Shown piece by piece: positions 8,093 to 17,984 of a DNA stretch of 64,000 nt. Position numbers and translations under genes: made by a program. Below the pieces are notes generated by a model. The model was not told the origin of the DNA. It saw only the letters and a program-made list of their open reading frames with translations, and made no database searches. The DNA lies in contig NZ_QXGS01000015.1 in assembly GCF_003604215.1 (NCBI RefSeq), positions 1 to 64,000 on the forward strand, in the 5' to 3' direction. The first letter of the stretch is position 1. The number at the start of each line of letters is the position of its first letter. Source of the DNA: Teichococcus vastitatis (GTDB lineage Bacteria > Pseudomonadota > Alphaproteobacteria > Acetobacterales > Acetobacteraceae).

Positions 8093-9208
8093 GTGCAAGA
8101 GACTGTTCTGATCACCGGGGGCGGTGGTTTCATCGGCTGCCATCTGGCGCGGCGCCTGTTGCGCGCCGGATATCATGTGCGGGTGCTGGATAGCCTGATC
8201 GAGCAGGTGCATGGCGCGCGTGGCCGGCCCGACCTGCTGGAGCCGGAAGCCGAGTTCCTGCGGGGCGACGTGCGCGACGCCGAGGCGGTGCGCCGGGCGC
8301 TGCGCGGCGTCGACCGCGTGGTGCACCTCGCCGCCGAGGTCGGCGTCGGCCAGAGCATGTATGCGGTGGAACGCTATGTCTCGGTGAATGATGTCGGCAC
8401 GGCGGTGCTGTTCCAGCAGCTGATCGATGCGCCGGTGAAGCGCGTGGTGGTGGCGTCCTCCATGAGCATCTATGGCGAGGGGCTGTACCAGGACGCCGAC
8501 GGCGTGCTGCACGAGGATGTGCGGCGCACGCCGCGCCGCGGCCCCGATGCGCCCTGGGACCCGCTGGATGCGCAGGGCCGCCCGCTGCGGCCGGTGCCGA
8601 CGCCGGAAAGCAAGCGCCCGGCGCTGGCCTCGGTGTACGCCATCTCCAAGCACACCCAGGAATGCCTGACCCTGACGCTGGCGCCGGCCTATGGCATGGA
8701 GGGCGTTGCGCTGCGGCTCTGGAACGCCTACGGGCCGGGCCAGGCGCTGTCCAACCCCTACACCGGCGTGCTGGCGATCTTCGCGTCCCGCCTGCACAAC
8801 GGCCAGCCACCGGTGATCTTCGAGGATGGCCAGCAGCGCCGCGACTTCGTCCATGTCGAGGATGTGGCGCGCGCCTTCCACCTGGCGCTGGAGCGCCCCG
8901 AGGCGGCCAACCAGGTCTATAACGTCGCCAGCGGCCATGACCGCACCGTGACCGAGGTGGCGCAGGCGCTGGCGGCGGCGATGGGCCGGCCGGAGCTGGC
9001 GCCCGAGATCACGGGCAAGACGCGCAGCGGCGACATCCGCCACAACATCGCCGACATCGGCAAGATCCGGCGCGAGCTCGGCTTCGGTGTCGAGCGCGAC
9101 TTCCAGGCCGATCTGGCCGAGCTGGCCGAATGGGTTGCCCGCCAGCAGGCGGAGGACCGGGTGCATCAGGCCCGCAGCGAGCTGGAAACCCGGGGGCTGG
9201 TGGCGTGA
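8093..9208 (+). CDS. NAD-dependent sugar-nucleotide epimerase (dTDP-L-rhamnose 4-epimerase-like)
   Basis: This 371-residue extended short-chain dehydrogenase has a TGGGGGFIG nucleotide motif at 8-15, a serine-rich segment SSMSIYG (122-128) and the catalytic pair Tyr182-x3-Lys186 (YAISK). An insertion of about 50 residues (130-180) between the serine and the YxxxK motif is seen in dTDP-rhamnose 4-epimerase-like members. The GTG start at 8093 places the Rossmann motif at the usual distance from the N-terminus. It is the first of seven coupled genes and probably makes an activated sugar for the transferases that follow. The exact sugar is unknown. Confidence 0.8.
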   Translation: MQETVLITGGGGFIGCHLARRLLRAGYHVRVLDSLIEQVHGARGRPDLLEPEAEFLRGDVRDAEAVRRALRGVDRVVHLAAEVGVGQSMYAVERYVSVNDVGTAVLFQQLIDAPVKRVVVASSMSIYGEGLYQDADGVLHEDVRRTPRRGPDAPWDPLDAQGRPLRPVPTPESKRPALASVYAISKHTQECLTLTLAPAYGMEGVALRLWNAYGPGQALSNPYTGVLAIFASRLHNGQPPVIFEDGQQRRDFVHVEDVARAFHLALERPEAANQVYNVASGHDRTVTEVAQALAAAMGRPELAPEITGKTRSGDIRHNIADIGKIRRELGFGVERDFQADLAELAEWVARQQAEDRVHQARSELETRGLVA

Positions 9209-10314
9209 GCGGGTCCGGCCCGCTCGCCGCGCCGGCGCTGCGGCCGGGAAACAGGTCAGGAAAAGCACCGGTGCTGGTCACCGGCGGCGCCGGGTTCATC
9301 GGCTCCAACCTGGCCGACCGGCTGCTGCGGCAAGGCCATGAGGTGCTGGTGTTCGACGCGCTGGCCCGGCCCGGCGTCGCCGCCAATCTGGACTGGCTGC
9401 AGCAGCAGCATGGCGCGCGGGTGATCCCGGTGATCGCCGACCTGCGCGACGACGCGGCCCTGCAGGAAGCGGCGCGGGACGCGCAGGCGGTGTTCCACCT
9501 CGCGGCACAGGTGGCGGTGACCACCAGCCTGGCCGATCCGCGCGAGGATTTCGACGTCAACCTGCGCGGCACCTTCACCCTGCTGGAAGCGCTGCGCCGG
9601 CGGGGCGGGGCGGTGCCGCTGGTCTTCGCCAGCACCAACAAGGTGTATGGCAACCTGCCCGACATCGCGCTGGAGCGCAGCGGCGACGCTTATGTACCGG
9701 TGGACCCGGCGATCCGCGCCGCCGGCATTGGCGAGCAGCGGCCGCTCGACTTCCACACGCCCTATGGCTGCTCCAAGGGGGCGGCGGATCAGTATGTGCT
9801 GGATTATTCCCGCTCCTTCGGCATCCCGGCCGCGGTGCTGCGCATGAGCTGCATCTATGGCGAGCGGCAGATGGGCACCGAGGATCAGGGCTGGGTGGCG
9901 CATTTCCTGATCCGCGCGCTGCGGCGGGAGCCGGTCACCATCTTCGGCGATGGCTGCCAGGTGCGCGACCTGCTGCAGGTGCAGGATGCGGTGGACGCCT
10001 ACATGGCCGCCTGGCAGCGAATCGGCACGGTGCAGGGCCAGGCCTTCAATCTTGGCGGCGGTCCGGGCAACGCGGTCAGCCTGCGCCAGGTGATCGCCGC
10101 CATCGAGGCGGAGATCGGCCACCCGGTGAACACCGTGTATGACGATTGGCGCGCGGGCGACCAGCGCTACTACGTGTCGGATACGCGGCGGGTGCGCGCC
10201 GGCCTCGGCCTCGGCGAGCCGACGCCGTGGCGCCAGGGCGTCGCCGCCCTGGCGCGGTGGCTGGACAGCCGGCAGGGCGGGGTGGCACTGGACGTGGCGG
10301 GCGCCGCATCGTGA
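9205..10314 (+). CDS. NAD-dependent sugar-nucleotide epimerase (CDP-paratose/tyvelose 2-epimerase-like)
   Basis: This 369-residue extended short-chain dehydrogenase has VTGGAGFIG at about 25-33, FASTNKVYGN as the serine/threonine segment and YGCSK as the YxxxK motif. FASTNKVYG and LRMSCIYGERQMGTEDQGW are characteristic of the CDP-paratose 2-epimerase branch. The start overlaps the previous stop as GTGA. A later GTG at 9271 would remove a 22-residue leader and is also possible. It should supply a second modified nucleotide sugar to the glycosyltransferases of the operon. Confidence 0.78.
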   Translation: MSGSGPLAAPALRPGNRSGKAPVLVTGGAGFIGSNLADRLLRQGHEVLVFDALARPGVAANLDWLQQQHGARVIPVIADLRDDAALQEAARDAQAVFHLAAQVAVTTSLADPREDFDVNLRGTFTLLEALRRRGGAVPLVFASTNKVYGNLPDIALERSGDAYVPVDPAIRAAGIGEQRPLDFHTPYGCSKGAADQYVLDYSRSFGIPAAVLRMSCIYGERQMGTEDQGWVAHFLIRALRREPVTIFGDGCQVRDLLQVQDAVDAYMAAWQRIGTVQGQAFNLGGGPGNAVSLRQVIAAIEAEIGHPVNTVYDDWRAGDQRYYVSDTRRVRAGLGLGEPTPWRQGVAALARWLDSRQGGVALDVAGAAS

Positions 10315-11432
10315 TGGCGGCGGAGGCCCGGCCGCTGCATGCGCTGGTGACGGCGGATGCCGTGGGCGGGGTCTGGTCCTATGCCATGACCTTGTGCCGC
10401 GGCCTGCGGGCACGGGATGTGCGAGTGACGCTGGCGGTGCTGGGGCCGTCGCCCGGCGCGGCGCAGCGGCTCGAAGCGGCGTCCGTTCCCGGCCTGCGCC
10501 TGGTCGACACCGGGCTGATGCTGGACTGGATGGCGCCCGATGCCGCCGCGGTGCGGCGCACGGGTGCCCGGCTGGCGGTGCTGGCCGGGGAGTGCGGCGC
10601 CGACCTGCTGCACCTCAACAGCCCGGCCCTGGCCGCCGGCCACCGCTTTCCCGTGCCGGTGCTGGCCGTCTGCCATTCCTGCGTGGCGAGCTGGTGGGCG
10701 GCGGTGAAGCCCGGTCCCCTGCCGGCGGAATTCGCCTGGCACCGCGACCTGCTGGCGGAGGGCTATCGCGCGGCGGATCTTCTGGCGGCGCCCAGCACGG
10801 CCTTCGCGGCGGCCACGCAGGCCCTCTACGGCCTGACGGAGCGGCCGCGCCTGATCCACAACGGCATCCCGCCCTGGGCGCCGCCATCCATGCCGGGGCC
10901 CGCGCCCTTCGCCTTCACCGCCGGCCGGCTGTGGGACGAGGGCAAGGACATCGTCACGCTGGATGCGGCGGCGGCGGCCGGGCTGCCGTTTCCGGTGCTG
11001 GCCGCCGGGCCGGTGGAAGGGCCGGGCGGCGGCCGCATCGAACTGCGCCACCTGCGGGCCCAGGGCAGCCTGGATCGGCCGGCGATGCGGCGCATCCTGG
11101 CGCAGCGGCCGGTTTTCGCCTCCGCTGCGCGATACGAGCCGTTCGGCCTGGCGGTGCTGGAAGCCGCCCAGGCCGGCTGCCCCCTGGTGCTGTCCGACAT
11201 TCCCAGCTTTCGCGAGATCTGGGGCGATGCGGCGGATTACGCGGCGCCTGGCGATGCGGCGGGCTTCGCGGCCGCGCTGCGCCGGCTGGCTGCGCCGCGG
11301 CTGCGCCGGGCCCGCGGTGAGGCGGCCCGGCGTCGTGCCGCGCGCTACACGGCGGACGCCATGGTGGCGGCAACATGGAATCTCTACCGCGAGCTGGTGC
11401 CGGCTCGCGCCTTTCTGGAAACGCCGGCATGA
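10314..11432 (+). CDS. GT4-type glycosyltransferase
   Basis: This 372-residue retaining glycosyltransferase has the GT-B fold. The N-terminal half has the acceptor-side pattern DAVGGVWSYAMTLCRGL. The C-terminal half has FTAGRLWDEGKD and the E-x7-E nucleotide-sugar motif EPFGLAVLEA, followed by GCPLVLSDIPSFREIW. The start overlaps the upstream stop (TGATG) and its stop overlaps the next start (ATGA). There is no signal peptide or membrane helix, so it is probably cytoplasmic or peripheral. Donor and acceptor are unknown. Confidence 0.82.
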   Translation: MAAEARPLHALVTADAVGGVWSYAMTLCRGLRARDVRVTLAVLGPSPGAAQRLEAASVPGLRLVDTGLMLDWMAPDAAAVRRTGARLAVLAGECGADLLHLNSPALAAGHRFPVPVLAVCHSCVASWWAAVKPGPLPAEFAWHRDLLAEGYRAADLLAAPSTAFAAATQALYGLTERPRLIHNGIPPWAPPSMPGPAPFAFTAGRLWDEGKDIVTLDAAAAAGLPFPVLAAGPVEGPGGGRIELRHLRAQGSLDRPAMRRILAQRPVFASAARYEPFGLAVLEAAQAGCPLVLSDIPSFREIWGDAADYAAPGDAAGFAAALRRLAAPRLRRARGEAARRRAARYTADAMVAATWNLYRELVPARAFLETPA

Positions 11433-12559
11433 AGATCGCCTACCTCACGCATTCCCTTCTGTCCTGCTGGAACCACGGCAACGCGCATTTCCTGCGCGGC
11501 GTGCTGCGCGAGCTGGTGCTGCACGGCCACGAGGTGGCGGTGTTCGAGCCGGACAACAACTGGAGCCTGGAGAACCTGCGCCGCGACGCCGGCGAGGCCG
11601 GGCTGGAGGCCTTTCGCGCGGCGTATCCGGAATTGCGGTCCCGCAGCTACGCGGACGCGGCGGCGATCGAGGACGCGCTGGGCGAGGCCGACCTCGTGAT
11701 CGTGCATGAATGGAACGAGCCGGCGCTGGTGGCGCGGATCGGCCGGCTGCGTGCGCGGGGCGGACGGTTCCGGCTGCTGTTCCACGACACGCACCACCGC
11801 GCCGTCAGCGATCCGGAGGCGATCCGCGCCTTCGACCTGTCCGGCTATGACGGCGTGCTGGCTTTCGGCGAGACGCTGGCCCGGGTGTATCGCCGCTGGG
11901 GCTGGAGCGACCGCGTCTGGGTCTGGCACGAGGCGGCCGATCTGCGCCACTTCCACCCGCCCGCCATCGAGGCCCCGCGCGAGGGCCTGATCTGGATCGG
12001 CAATTGGGGCGATGGCGAGCGCAGCGCCGAGATCGAGGATTTCCTGCTGCGCCCGGCGCGCGGGGCCGGCCTCGCGCTCGACATCCACGGTGTGCGCTAT
12101 CCGGAGGACGCGAAGGCGAAGCTCGCTGAATATGGCGCGCGCTATCGCGGCTGGGTGCCCAATGCCCGCGCGCCGGAAGTGTTCGCCCGCCATCTGGCCA
12201 CGGTGCATGTGCCGCGCCGCTTTTACACGCAGCTGCTGCCCGGCATCCCCACCATCCGCGTGTTCGAGGCTCTGGCCTGCGGCATTCCGCTGCTGAGCGC
12301 GCCCTGGGACGATGCCGAGCAGCTGTTCCGCCCCGGCACGGACTACCTCGTCGCCCGCGACGGCGAGGAGATGCGGCGCCACATGGCGGCGATCCGCGAC
12401 GATGCCGCGCTGCGCGAATCCCTCGTGGCACACGGCCTCGAAACCGTCCGTGCCCGGCATGGCTGCGAGCACCGCATGCGCGAGCTGCTGGCCATCGCCG
12501 AGACCCTGATGACATCGCCCAGCACGATGGGCCCCGAGACGATGGGGAACGCCGCATGA
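11429..12559 (+). CDS. CgeB-like glycosyltransferase, tandem copy 1
   Basis: This 376-residue protein has the GT-B-like fold of the CgeB/DUF3880 group named after a Bacillus spore-crust glycosylation protein. The N-terminus (MKIAYLTHSLLSCWNHGNAHF, then LVLHGHEVAVFEPD) shares a pattern with the next two genes. The C-terminal nucleotide-sugar region has IPTIRVFEALACGIPLLSAPW. The gene overlaps both neighbours by ATGA. The C-terminal 15 residues are a loose T/P/M-rich tail. It probably adds one sugar of the locus glycan. Confidence 0.8.
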   Translation: MKIAYLTHSLLSCWNHGNAHFLRGVLRELVLHGHEVAVFEPDNNWSLENLRRDAGEAGLEAFRAAYPELRSRSYADAAAIEDALGEADLVIVHEWNEPALVARIGRLRARGGRFRLLFHDTHHRAVSDPEAIRAFDLSGYDGVLAFGETLARVYRRWGWSDRVWVWHEAADLRHFHPPAIEAPREGLIWIGNWGDGERSAEIEDFLLRPARGAGLALDIHGVRYPEDAKAKLAEYGARYRGWVPNARAPEVFARHLATVHVPRRFYTQLLPGIPTIRVFEALACGIPLLSAPWDDAEQLFRPGTDYLVARDGEEMRRHMAAIRDDAALRESLVAHGLETVRARHGCEHRMRELLAIAETLMTSPSTMGPETMGNAA

Positions 12560-13641
12560 AGATCGCGTTCTATGGTTCCAGCCTGTTGTCCTCCTACTGG
12601 AACGGCGCGGCCACCTATTACCGCGGCATGCTGCACGAGCTGTCCCGCCGCGGCTACGACATCACCTTCTACGAGCCCGACGCCTTCGACCGGCAGCAGC
12701 ACCGCGACATCGAGCCGCCGGACTGGGCGCGCGTTGTGGTGTACCCGGCGACGGAGGACGCGCTGCGCGGCGTGATGGCCGAGGCGCGGCAGGCCGATGT
12801 GGTGGTCAAGGCCAGCGGCGTCGGCGTGTTCGACGACGCGCTGATCGAGGGCGTCATGGCGGCCGCGCGTCCCGGTGCCATCCGCATCTTCTGGGACGTG
12901 GATGCGCCGGCGACGCTGGCCGAGATCACGCCGCTGCCGGACCACCCGCTGCGCCGCACCCTGCCGCTGCTGGACTTCGTGCTGACTTATGGCGGCGGCC
13001 CGCCGGTGATCGCCGCTTATGAAGGGCTCGGCGCGCGGCGCTGCGTGCCCATCTACAACGCGGTCGACCCCGCCACGCACCACCCGGTGCCGGCCGAGCC
13101 GCGCTTCAAGGCCGACCTGTCCTTTCTCGGCAACCGTTTGCCGGACCGCGAGGCGCGGGTGGAGGAGTTCTTCCTGCGCCCCGCCGCGCTGCTGCCGGAG
13201 CGGTTCTTCCTGATCGGCGGCAATGGCTGGGACAGCAAGCCGATGAGCGGCAATGTGCGCCATCTCGGCCACGTCTACACGCGCGAGCACAACGCCTTCA
13301 ACACCTCGCCCCTGGCGGTGCTGAACATCGCCCGCGACAGCATGGCGCAGACTGGCTGGTCGCCCGCCACGCGCGTCTTCGAGGCAACGGGCGCCGGCGC
13401 CTGCCTGATCACCGATGACTGGCTCGGTCTCGACATGTTCCTGAAGGATGGCGAGGAAGTGCTGGTGGCGCGCGACGGCCAGGATGTCGCCGACCATGTC
13501 GCCGCGCTGACGCCGGAGCGCAGCCGGGCCATCGGCGAGGCGGCGCGGCGCCGCGTCCTGGAATCCCACACCTATGCGCGCCGCGGCGCCGAGGTCGACG
13601 CGCTGCTGCGCGCCGCCCTGGCACGGAAGGACGCCGCATGA
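12556..13641 (+). CDS. CgeB-like glycosyltransferase, tandem copy 2
   Basis: This 361-residue paralogue of the flanking genes begins MKIAFYGSSLLSSYWNGAAT and has RRGYDITFYEPD at about 35-46. The middle has the IRIFWDVDAPATLAEI segment, which corresponds to FYDIDTPVTLAKL in copy 3. The C-terminal part has the donor-binding pattern SPATRVFEATGAGACLITDDW, in which an A replaces the usual C of the ACG motif. It starts in an ATGA overlap. The three copies are divergent enough to suggest different donor or acceptor specificity. Confidence 0.8.
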   Translation: MKIAFYGSSLLSSYWNGAATYYRGMLHELSRRGYDITFYEPDAFDRQQHRDIEPPDWARVVVYPATEDALRGVMAEARQADVVVKASGVGVFDDALIEGVMAAARPGAIRIFWDVDAPATLAEITPLPDHPLRRTLPLLDFVLTYGGGPPVIAAYEGLGARRCVPIYNAVDPATHHPVPAEPRFKADLSFLGNRLPDREARVEEFFLRPAALLPERFFLIGGNGWDSKPMSGNVRHLGHVYTREHNAFNTSPLAVLNIARDSMAQTGWSPATRVFEATGAGACLITDDWLGLDMFLKDGEEVLVARDGQDVADHVAALTPERSRAIGEAARRRVLESHTYARRGAEVDALLRAALARKDAA

Positions 13642-14734
13642 AGCTGGTGGTGCTGGGGCTGACCCTGTCCTCCTCCTGGGGCAACGGGCACGCGACGACC
13701 TTCCGCGCCCTGCTGCGCGCCTTTGCGCGGCGTGGCCACGAGGTGCTGTTCCTGGAGCGCGACAAGCCCTGGTACGCCGCGCATCGTGACATGCCGGCGC
13801 CGGATTTCTGCCGGCTGGAATTCTACGGGGAACCCTCCGATCTGCGCCGCCGGGAGGCGGAGATCGGGGCCGCCGACGCGGTGATGGTCGGCTCCTACGT
13901 GCCGGATGGTGTGGTGGTGGGCCGCATGGCGCAGAAGATGGCCGGCGGCGTCTGCGCCTTCTACGACATCGACACCCCCGTTACCCTGGCCAAGCTGGAG
14001 AAGGGCGACGAGGAATACCTCTCCCCCGCGCTGATCCCGGGCTACGACCTGTACTGCTCCTTCACCGGCGGACCGACGCTCGACCTGCTGATGCGGCGCT
14101 ACGGCTCGCCCGAGGCGCGGGCGCTGTACTGCTCGGTGGATGCGGAGGCTTATCAGCCTGTGGCAACGGAGCGGCACTGGGATCTCAGCTATCTCGGCAC
14201 CTACAGCCCCGACCGGCAGCCGGTGCTGGAACGGCTGCTGCTGGAGCCGGCGCGCCGCGCGCCGCAGCTCCGCTTCGCCGTGGCCGGGCCGCAATACCCG
14301 GCCGGCATCGACTGGCCGGCCAATGTGGAGCGGCTGGAACACGTGCCGCCCAGCGCGCACCCGGCCTTCTACAGCGCCAGCCGCTACACGCTGAACGTCA
14401 CCCGCGCCGACATGGTGCGCGCCGGCTTCAGCCCCAGCGTCAGGCTGTTCGAGGCCGCCGCCTGCGGCAGTCCGGTGATCTCCGACCGCTGGAACGGCAT
14501 CGAGGACGTGCTGGCCCCCGGCACCGAGATCCTGCTGGCCGATGGCGCGGACGACGTGCTGCGCGTGCTGCTCGATCCGGATGAGGCGGCGCGCGACCGC
14601 CAGGCCGCGGCGGCGCGCCACAGGATCCTCGCCGCCCACACGGCGGAACATCGCGCCGCGCAGCTGGAGACCATGCTGCGCGCCGCGCGGCGCGGCAAAG
14701 CAACACGCCCGCAGGCCCAGGAAAGGGAAAGCGC

Positions 14735-14738
<4 letters not shown>
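13638..14738 (+). CDS. CgeB-like glycosyltransferase, tandem copy 3
   Basis: This 366-residue third paralogue starts MKLVVLGLTLSSSWGNGHAT, followed by RRGHEVLFLERD. A central FYDIDTPVTLAKLEKGDE segment aligns with copy 2. The C-terminal donor region is SPSVRLFEAAACGSPVISDRW. It is coupled by ATGA overlaps to copy 2 and to the UDP-glucuronate decarboxylase-like gene. Close spacing and shared patterns imply tandem duplication. The final 20 residues are basic and glutamine-rich. Confidence 0.8.
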
Positions 14739-15745
<1,007 letters not shown>

Positions 15746-15750
15746 AGCAA

Positions 15751-15768
15751 GGGGGGCACTGGCCCCCC
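15751..15768. terminator. hairpin between convergent genes
   Basis: A perfect 7-base GC stem, GGGGGGC (15751-15757) and GCCCCCC (15762-15768), closes an ACTG loop just after the last gene of the glycosyltransferase operon and at the end of the convergent monooxygenase gene. It is a likely bidirectional terminator, although no T-run follows. Confidence 0.6.
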
Positions 15769-15775
15769 TCCCGAC

Positions 15776-16879
15776 TCAGGCCGCCGCGCGGTGCGGCGCC
15801 TGATCCCGGGAGCGCAGCGCCGGGATCAGTTCGCGGCCGAAATCCACCGCATCCTCCAGCGGGTCGAAGCCGCGGATCAGGAAGGTGTCGACGCCGAGCG
15901 CGCGGTATTCCAGCAGCGATTCCGCCACCTGTTCCGCGGTGCCGACCAGCGCCGTGGTGTTGGCCCCGGCGCCGACCGCCGCCGCCACCTCGGTCCAGAG
16001 CCGCTTGTCGCGCACCGCGCCGCCCTGCGCCGCGTCCAGCAGCCGCTGCGAGCCGACGCTCTGCGGCTTGGCGCTGGTGCCCGGCGTGGCGCCGGCGGTG
16101 ACGCCGCGCACCTCGTAGACGCGGGCCAGGATGGCGCGGGCGCGCTCCCAGGCGGCCTCCTCGGTGCGGGCCAGCACCGGGCGAAAGGACAGGCTGAAGC
16201 GCATGCCGTCCGGGTCGCGCCCGGCGGCGGCGGTGGCCGCGCGCACCTTGCCGATGGTTTCGCGCGCCTGGTCCAGCGTTTCGCCCCAGAAGGCGTAGAT
16301 GTCGGCATGCTTGCCGGCGAAGGCGATGGCGTCGTCCGAGGAGCCGCCGAAGAACACCGGCAGGTGCGGCTGCTGGATCGGCCGGATGTCGGAGCGCGCA
16401 TCGGTGACGCGGTAATAGCGTCCCTCATGGCTGAACGGCGCCGTGCTGGTCCAGGTCCGCTTCAGCAGGCCGACATATTCGTCGGTGCGGGCGTAGCGCT
16501 CGGCATGGGACAGGTAGTCGCCGTCACGCTGCTGGTCGGCGTCGCTGCCGCCGCTGATGATGTGGATGCCGGCGCGGCCGCCGCTCAGGTGGTCAAAGGT
16601 GGCGAATTGCCGCGCCGCCAGGGTGGGGGCGATGAAGCCCGGCCGGTGCGCCACCATCAGCCCGATGCGCTGCGTCGAGGCCGCCGCATGCTGCGCCACC
16701 AGCAGGGAGTCCGGCGAGGTGCCGCTCCACGCCACCAGGATGCGGTCGAAGCCGGCCTTCTCATGCGCCTGCGCGAAGCGGGCGATGTAGTCCGGGTCGA
16801 AGGCCGGTCCGCTCGGCGGATGGATCTCGGAGACCGGACGGTGCGCGATCATGCCAATGACCTGCAGGGGATGGACCAT
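15776..16879 (-). CDS. LLM-class flavin-dependent monooxygenase (alkanesulfonate monooxygenase-like)
   Basis: This 367-residue TIM-barrel enzyme is of the luciferase-like FMNH2-dependent family close to SsuD. Typical landmarks are LVAWSGTSPDSLLVAQHAA, LMVAHRPGFIAPTLAARQ, FDHLSGGRAGIHIISGG and LPVFFGGSSDDAIAFA. It would desulfonate an organosulfonate or oxidise a similar substrate using reduced flavin from a separate reductase. It is the third gene of a minus operon with a TctC-type binding protein and an acyl-CoA dehydrogenase-like flavoprotein. A decayed fragment of a homologous gene lies at 60896-60985. Confidence 0.85.
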   Translation of the reverse strand: MVHPLQVIGMIAHRPVSEIHPPSGPAFDPDYIARFAQAHEKAGFDRILVAWSGTSPDSLLVAQHAAASTQRIGLMVAHRPGFIAPTLAARQFATFDHLSGGRAGIHIISGGSDADQQRDGDYLSHAERYARTDEYVGLLKRTWTSTAPFSHEGRYYRVTDARSDIRPIQQPHLPVFFGGSSDDAIAFAGKHADIYAFWGETLDQARETIGKVRAATAAAGRDPDGMRFSLSFRPVLARTEEAAWERARAILARVYEVRGVTAGATPGTSAKPQSVGSQRLLDAAQGGAVRDKRLWTEVAAAVGAGANTTALVGTAEQVAESLLEYRALGVDTFLIRGFDPLEDAVDFGRELIPALRSRDQAPHRAAA

Positions 16880-16903
16880 GGGGGGTTCCTCCGTTCTCGT
16901 TGT

Positions 16904-17872
16904 TCAGGCGGCGATGCGCAGGCGCTGCAGGGTGGCGCCGCTGGCGGCGTATTCCTGCGCCAGGCGCCGGCGAAGCTGGTCGGGCGCCGTGGGCTCCGGC
17001 TTCAGGCCGAGGCGGCGCAGGGCGGCCGCCGTGTCCGGCTCGGCCAGGGCGTCGTTATAGGCGGCGTTCAGCCGGCCGATCACCGCCTCGGGCACGCCGG
17101 CGGGAGCGAACAGGCTGTACCAGCCGCTGGAAGGCCAGTCCTGGCCGAGGCCGAGCTCGGTGATGTTGGGCACGTCCGGGAAGTCTTCCCAGCGGCCGGC
17201 GCCGACCACGGCCACGGCGCGGATCTTGCCGCCCTGCTGCACGCTGGGCGCCACCACCGGATCGATCATCAGCTGGCAATCGCCGGCCAGCAGGCTGTTC
17301 ACCGCCGCGGCGCTGCCGGGGAAGGGGATGTGCACCGCCTCGAAGCCGGCCTGCTCGGCCAGCATCGCGCCGCGCAGGTGCCCGGTGGAGCCGATGCCGG
17401 ACGATGCGTAGTTCAGCTCGCCCTGGTGCTGCTTCGCATAGGCGATCAGCTCCGGCAGGGTTTGCACCGGCAGGGCGGCGCTGACGCCGACCAGCGAATA
17501 GGCCTCGCCCGCCATGGCCACGGGGGCGAGGTCGCGCAGCGGGTGGTAGCCCACCTCGTTGAGGTAGGGCGAGATCAGCAGGTTGCCGCCCGAGGCGTTC
17601 AGCAGCGTGTAGCCATCGGGCTTCGCTTCCGCGACGTGGCGGGTGCCCACGGCGCCGCCGGCTCCGGCCCGGTTCTCCACCACCACCGTCTGGCCGAGCC
17701 GCTCCGACAGCGCGCGCGCCATGGTCCGCGCCACGTTGTCGCTGGTGGCGCCAGGCGGATAAGGGCAGACCAGGCGGATCGGCTGGCTGGGATAGCTTTG
17801 CGCGCGGGCGAGGCCGGGTAGCAGAAAGGGCGCGACGAGGCCGGCGCCGAGCAGGGTGCGGCGGGTGGTCAT
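16904..17872 (-). CDS. Bug-family (TctC) periplasmic substrate-binding protein
   Basis: This 322-residue secreted protein has a twin-arginine-like signal (MTTRRTLLGAGLVAPFLLPG, cleavage after LARA). The mature N-terminus SYPSQPIRLVCPYPPGATSD is the hallmark of Bug solute receptors. These bind small carboxylates or related anions for TTT transporters, but no TctA/TctB genes are nearby, so it may act as an orphan sensor or share a transporter. It lies between the acyl-CoA dehydrogenase-like and monooxygenase genes, suggesting it captures their substrate. Confidence 0.88.
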   Translation of the reverse strand: MTTRRTLLGAGLVAPFLLPGLARAQSYPSQPIRLVCPYPPGATSDNVARTMARALSERLGQTVVVENRAGAGGAVGTRHVAEAKPDGYTLLNASGGNLLISPYLNEVGYHPLRDLAPVAMAGEAYSLVGVSAALPVQTLPELIAYAKQHQGELNYASSGIGSTGHLRGAMLAEQAGFEAVHIPFPGSAAAVNSLLAGDCQLMIDPVVAPSVQQGGKIRAVAVVGAGRWEDFPDVPNITELGLGQDWPSSGWYSLFAPAGVPEAVIGRLNAAYNDALAEPDTAAALRRLGLKPEPTAPDQLRRRLAQEYAASGATLQRLRIAA

Positions 17873-17984
17873 GGAATGGCCTCCTGGGTGGGGGCGTGCA
17901 GGGTGGAAGGGGCGGCGGGGGCGGGCCACCGGATGGCCGGCGGAACAGTGTCCGGAAGCGGCGCGGCGCGCAGGGCGAGGCGCG

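Noticed and set aside
15791..17821. A plus-strand open frame of 676 codons opposite the monooxygenase and binding protein
   Set aside because: Antisense shadow with no recognisable motifs.
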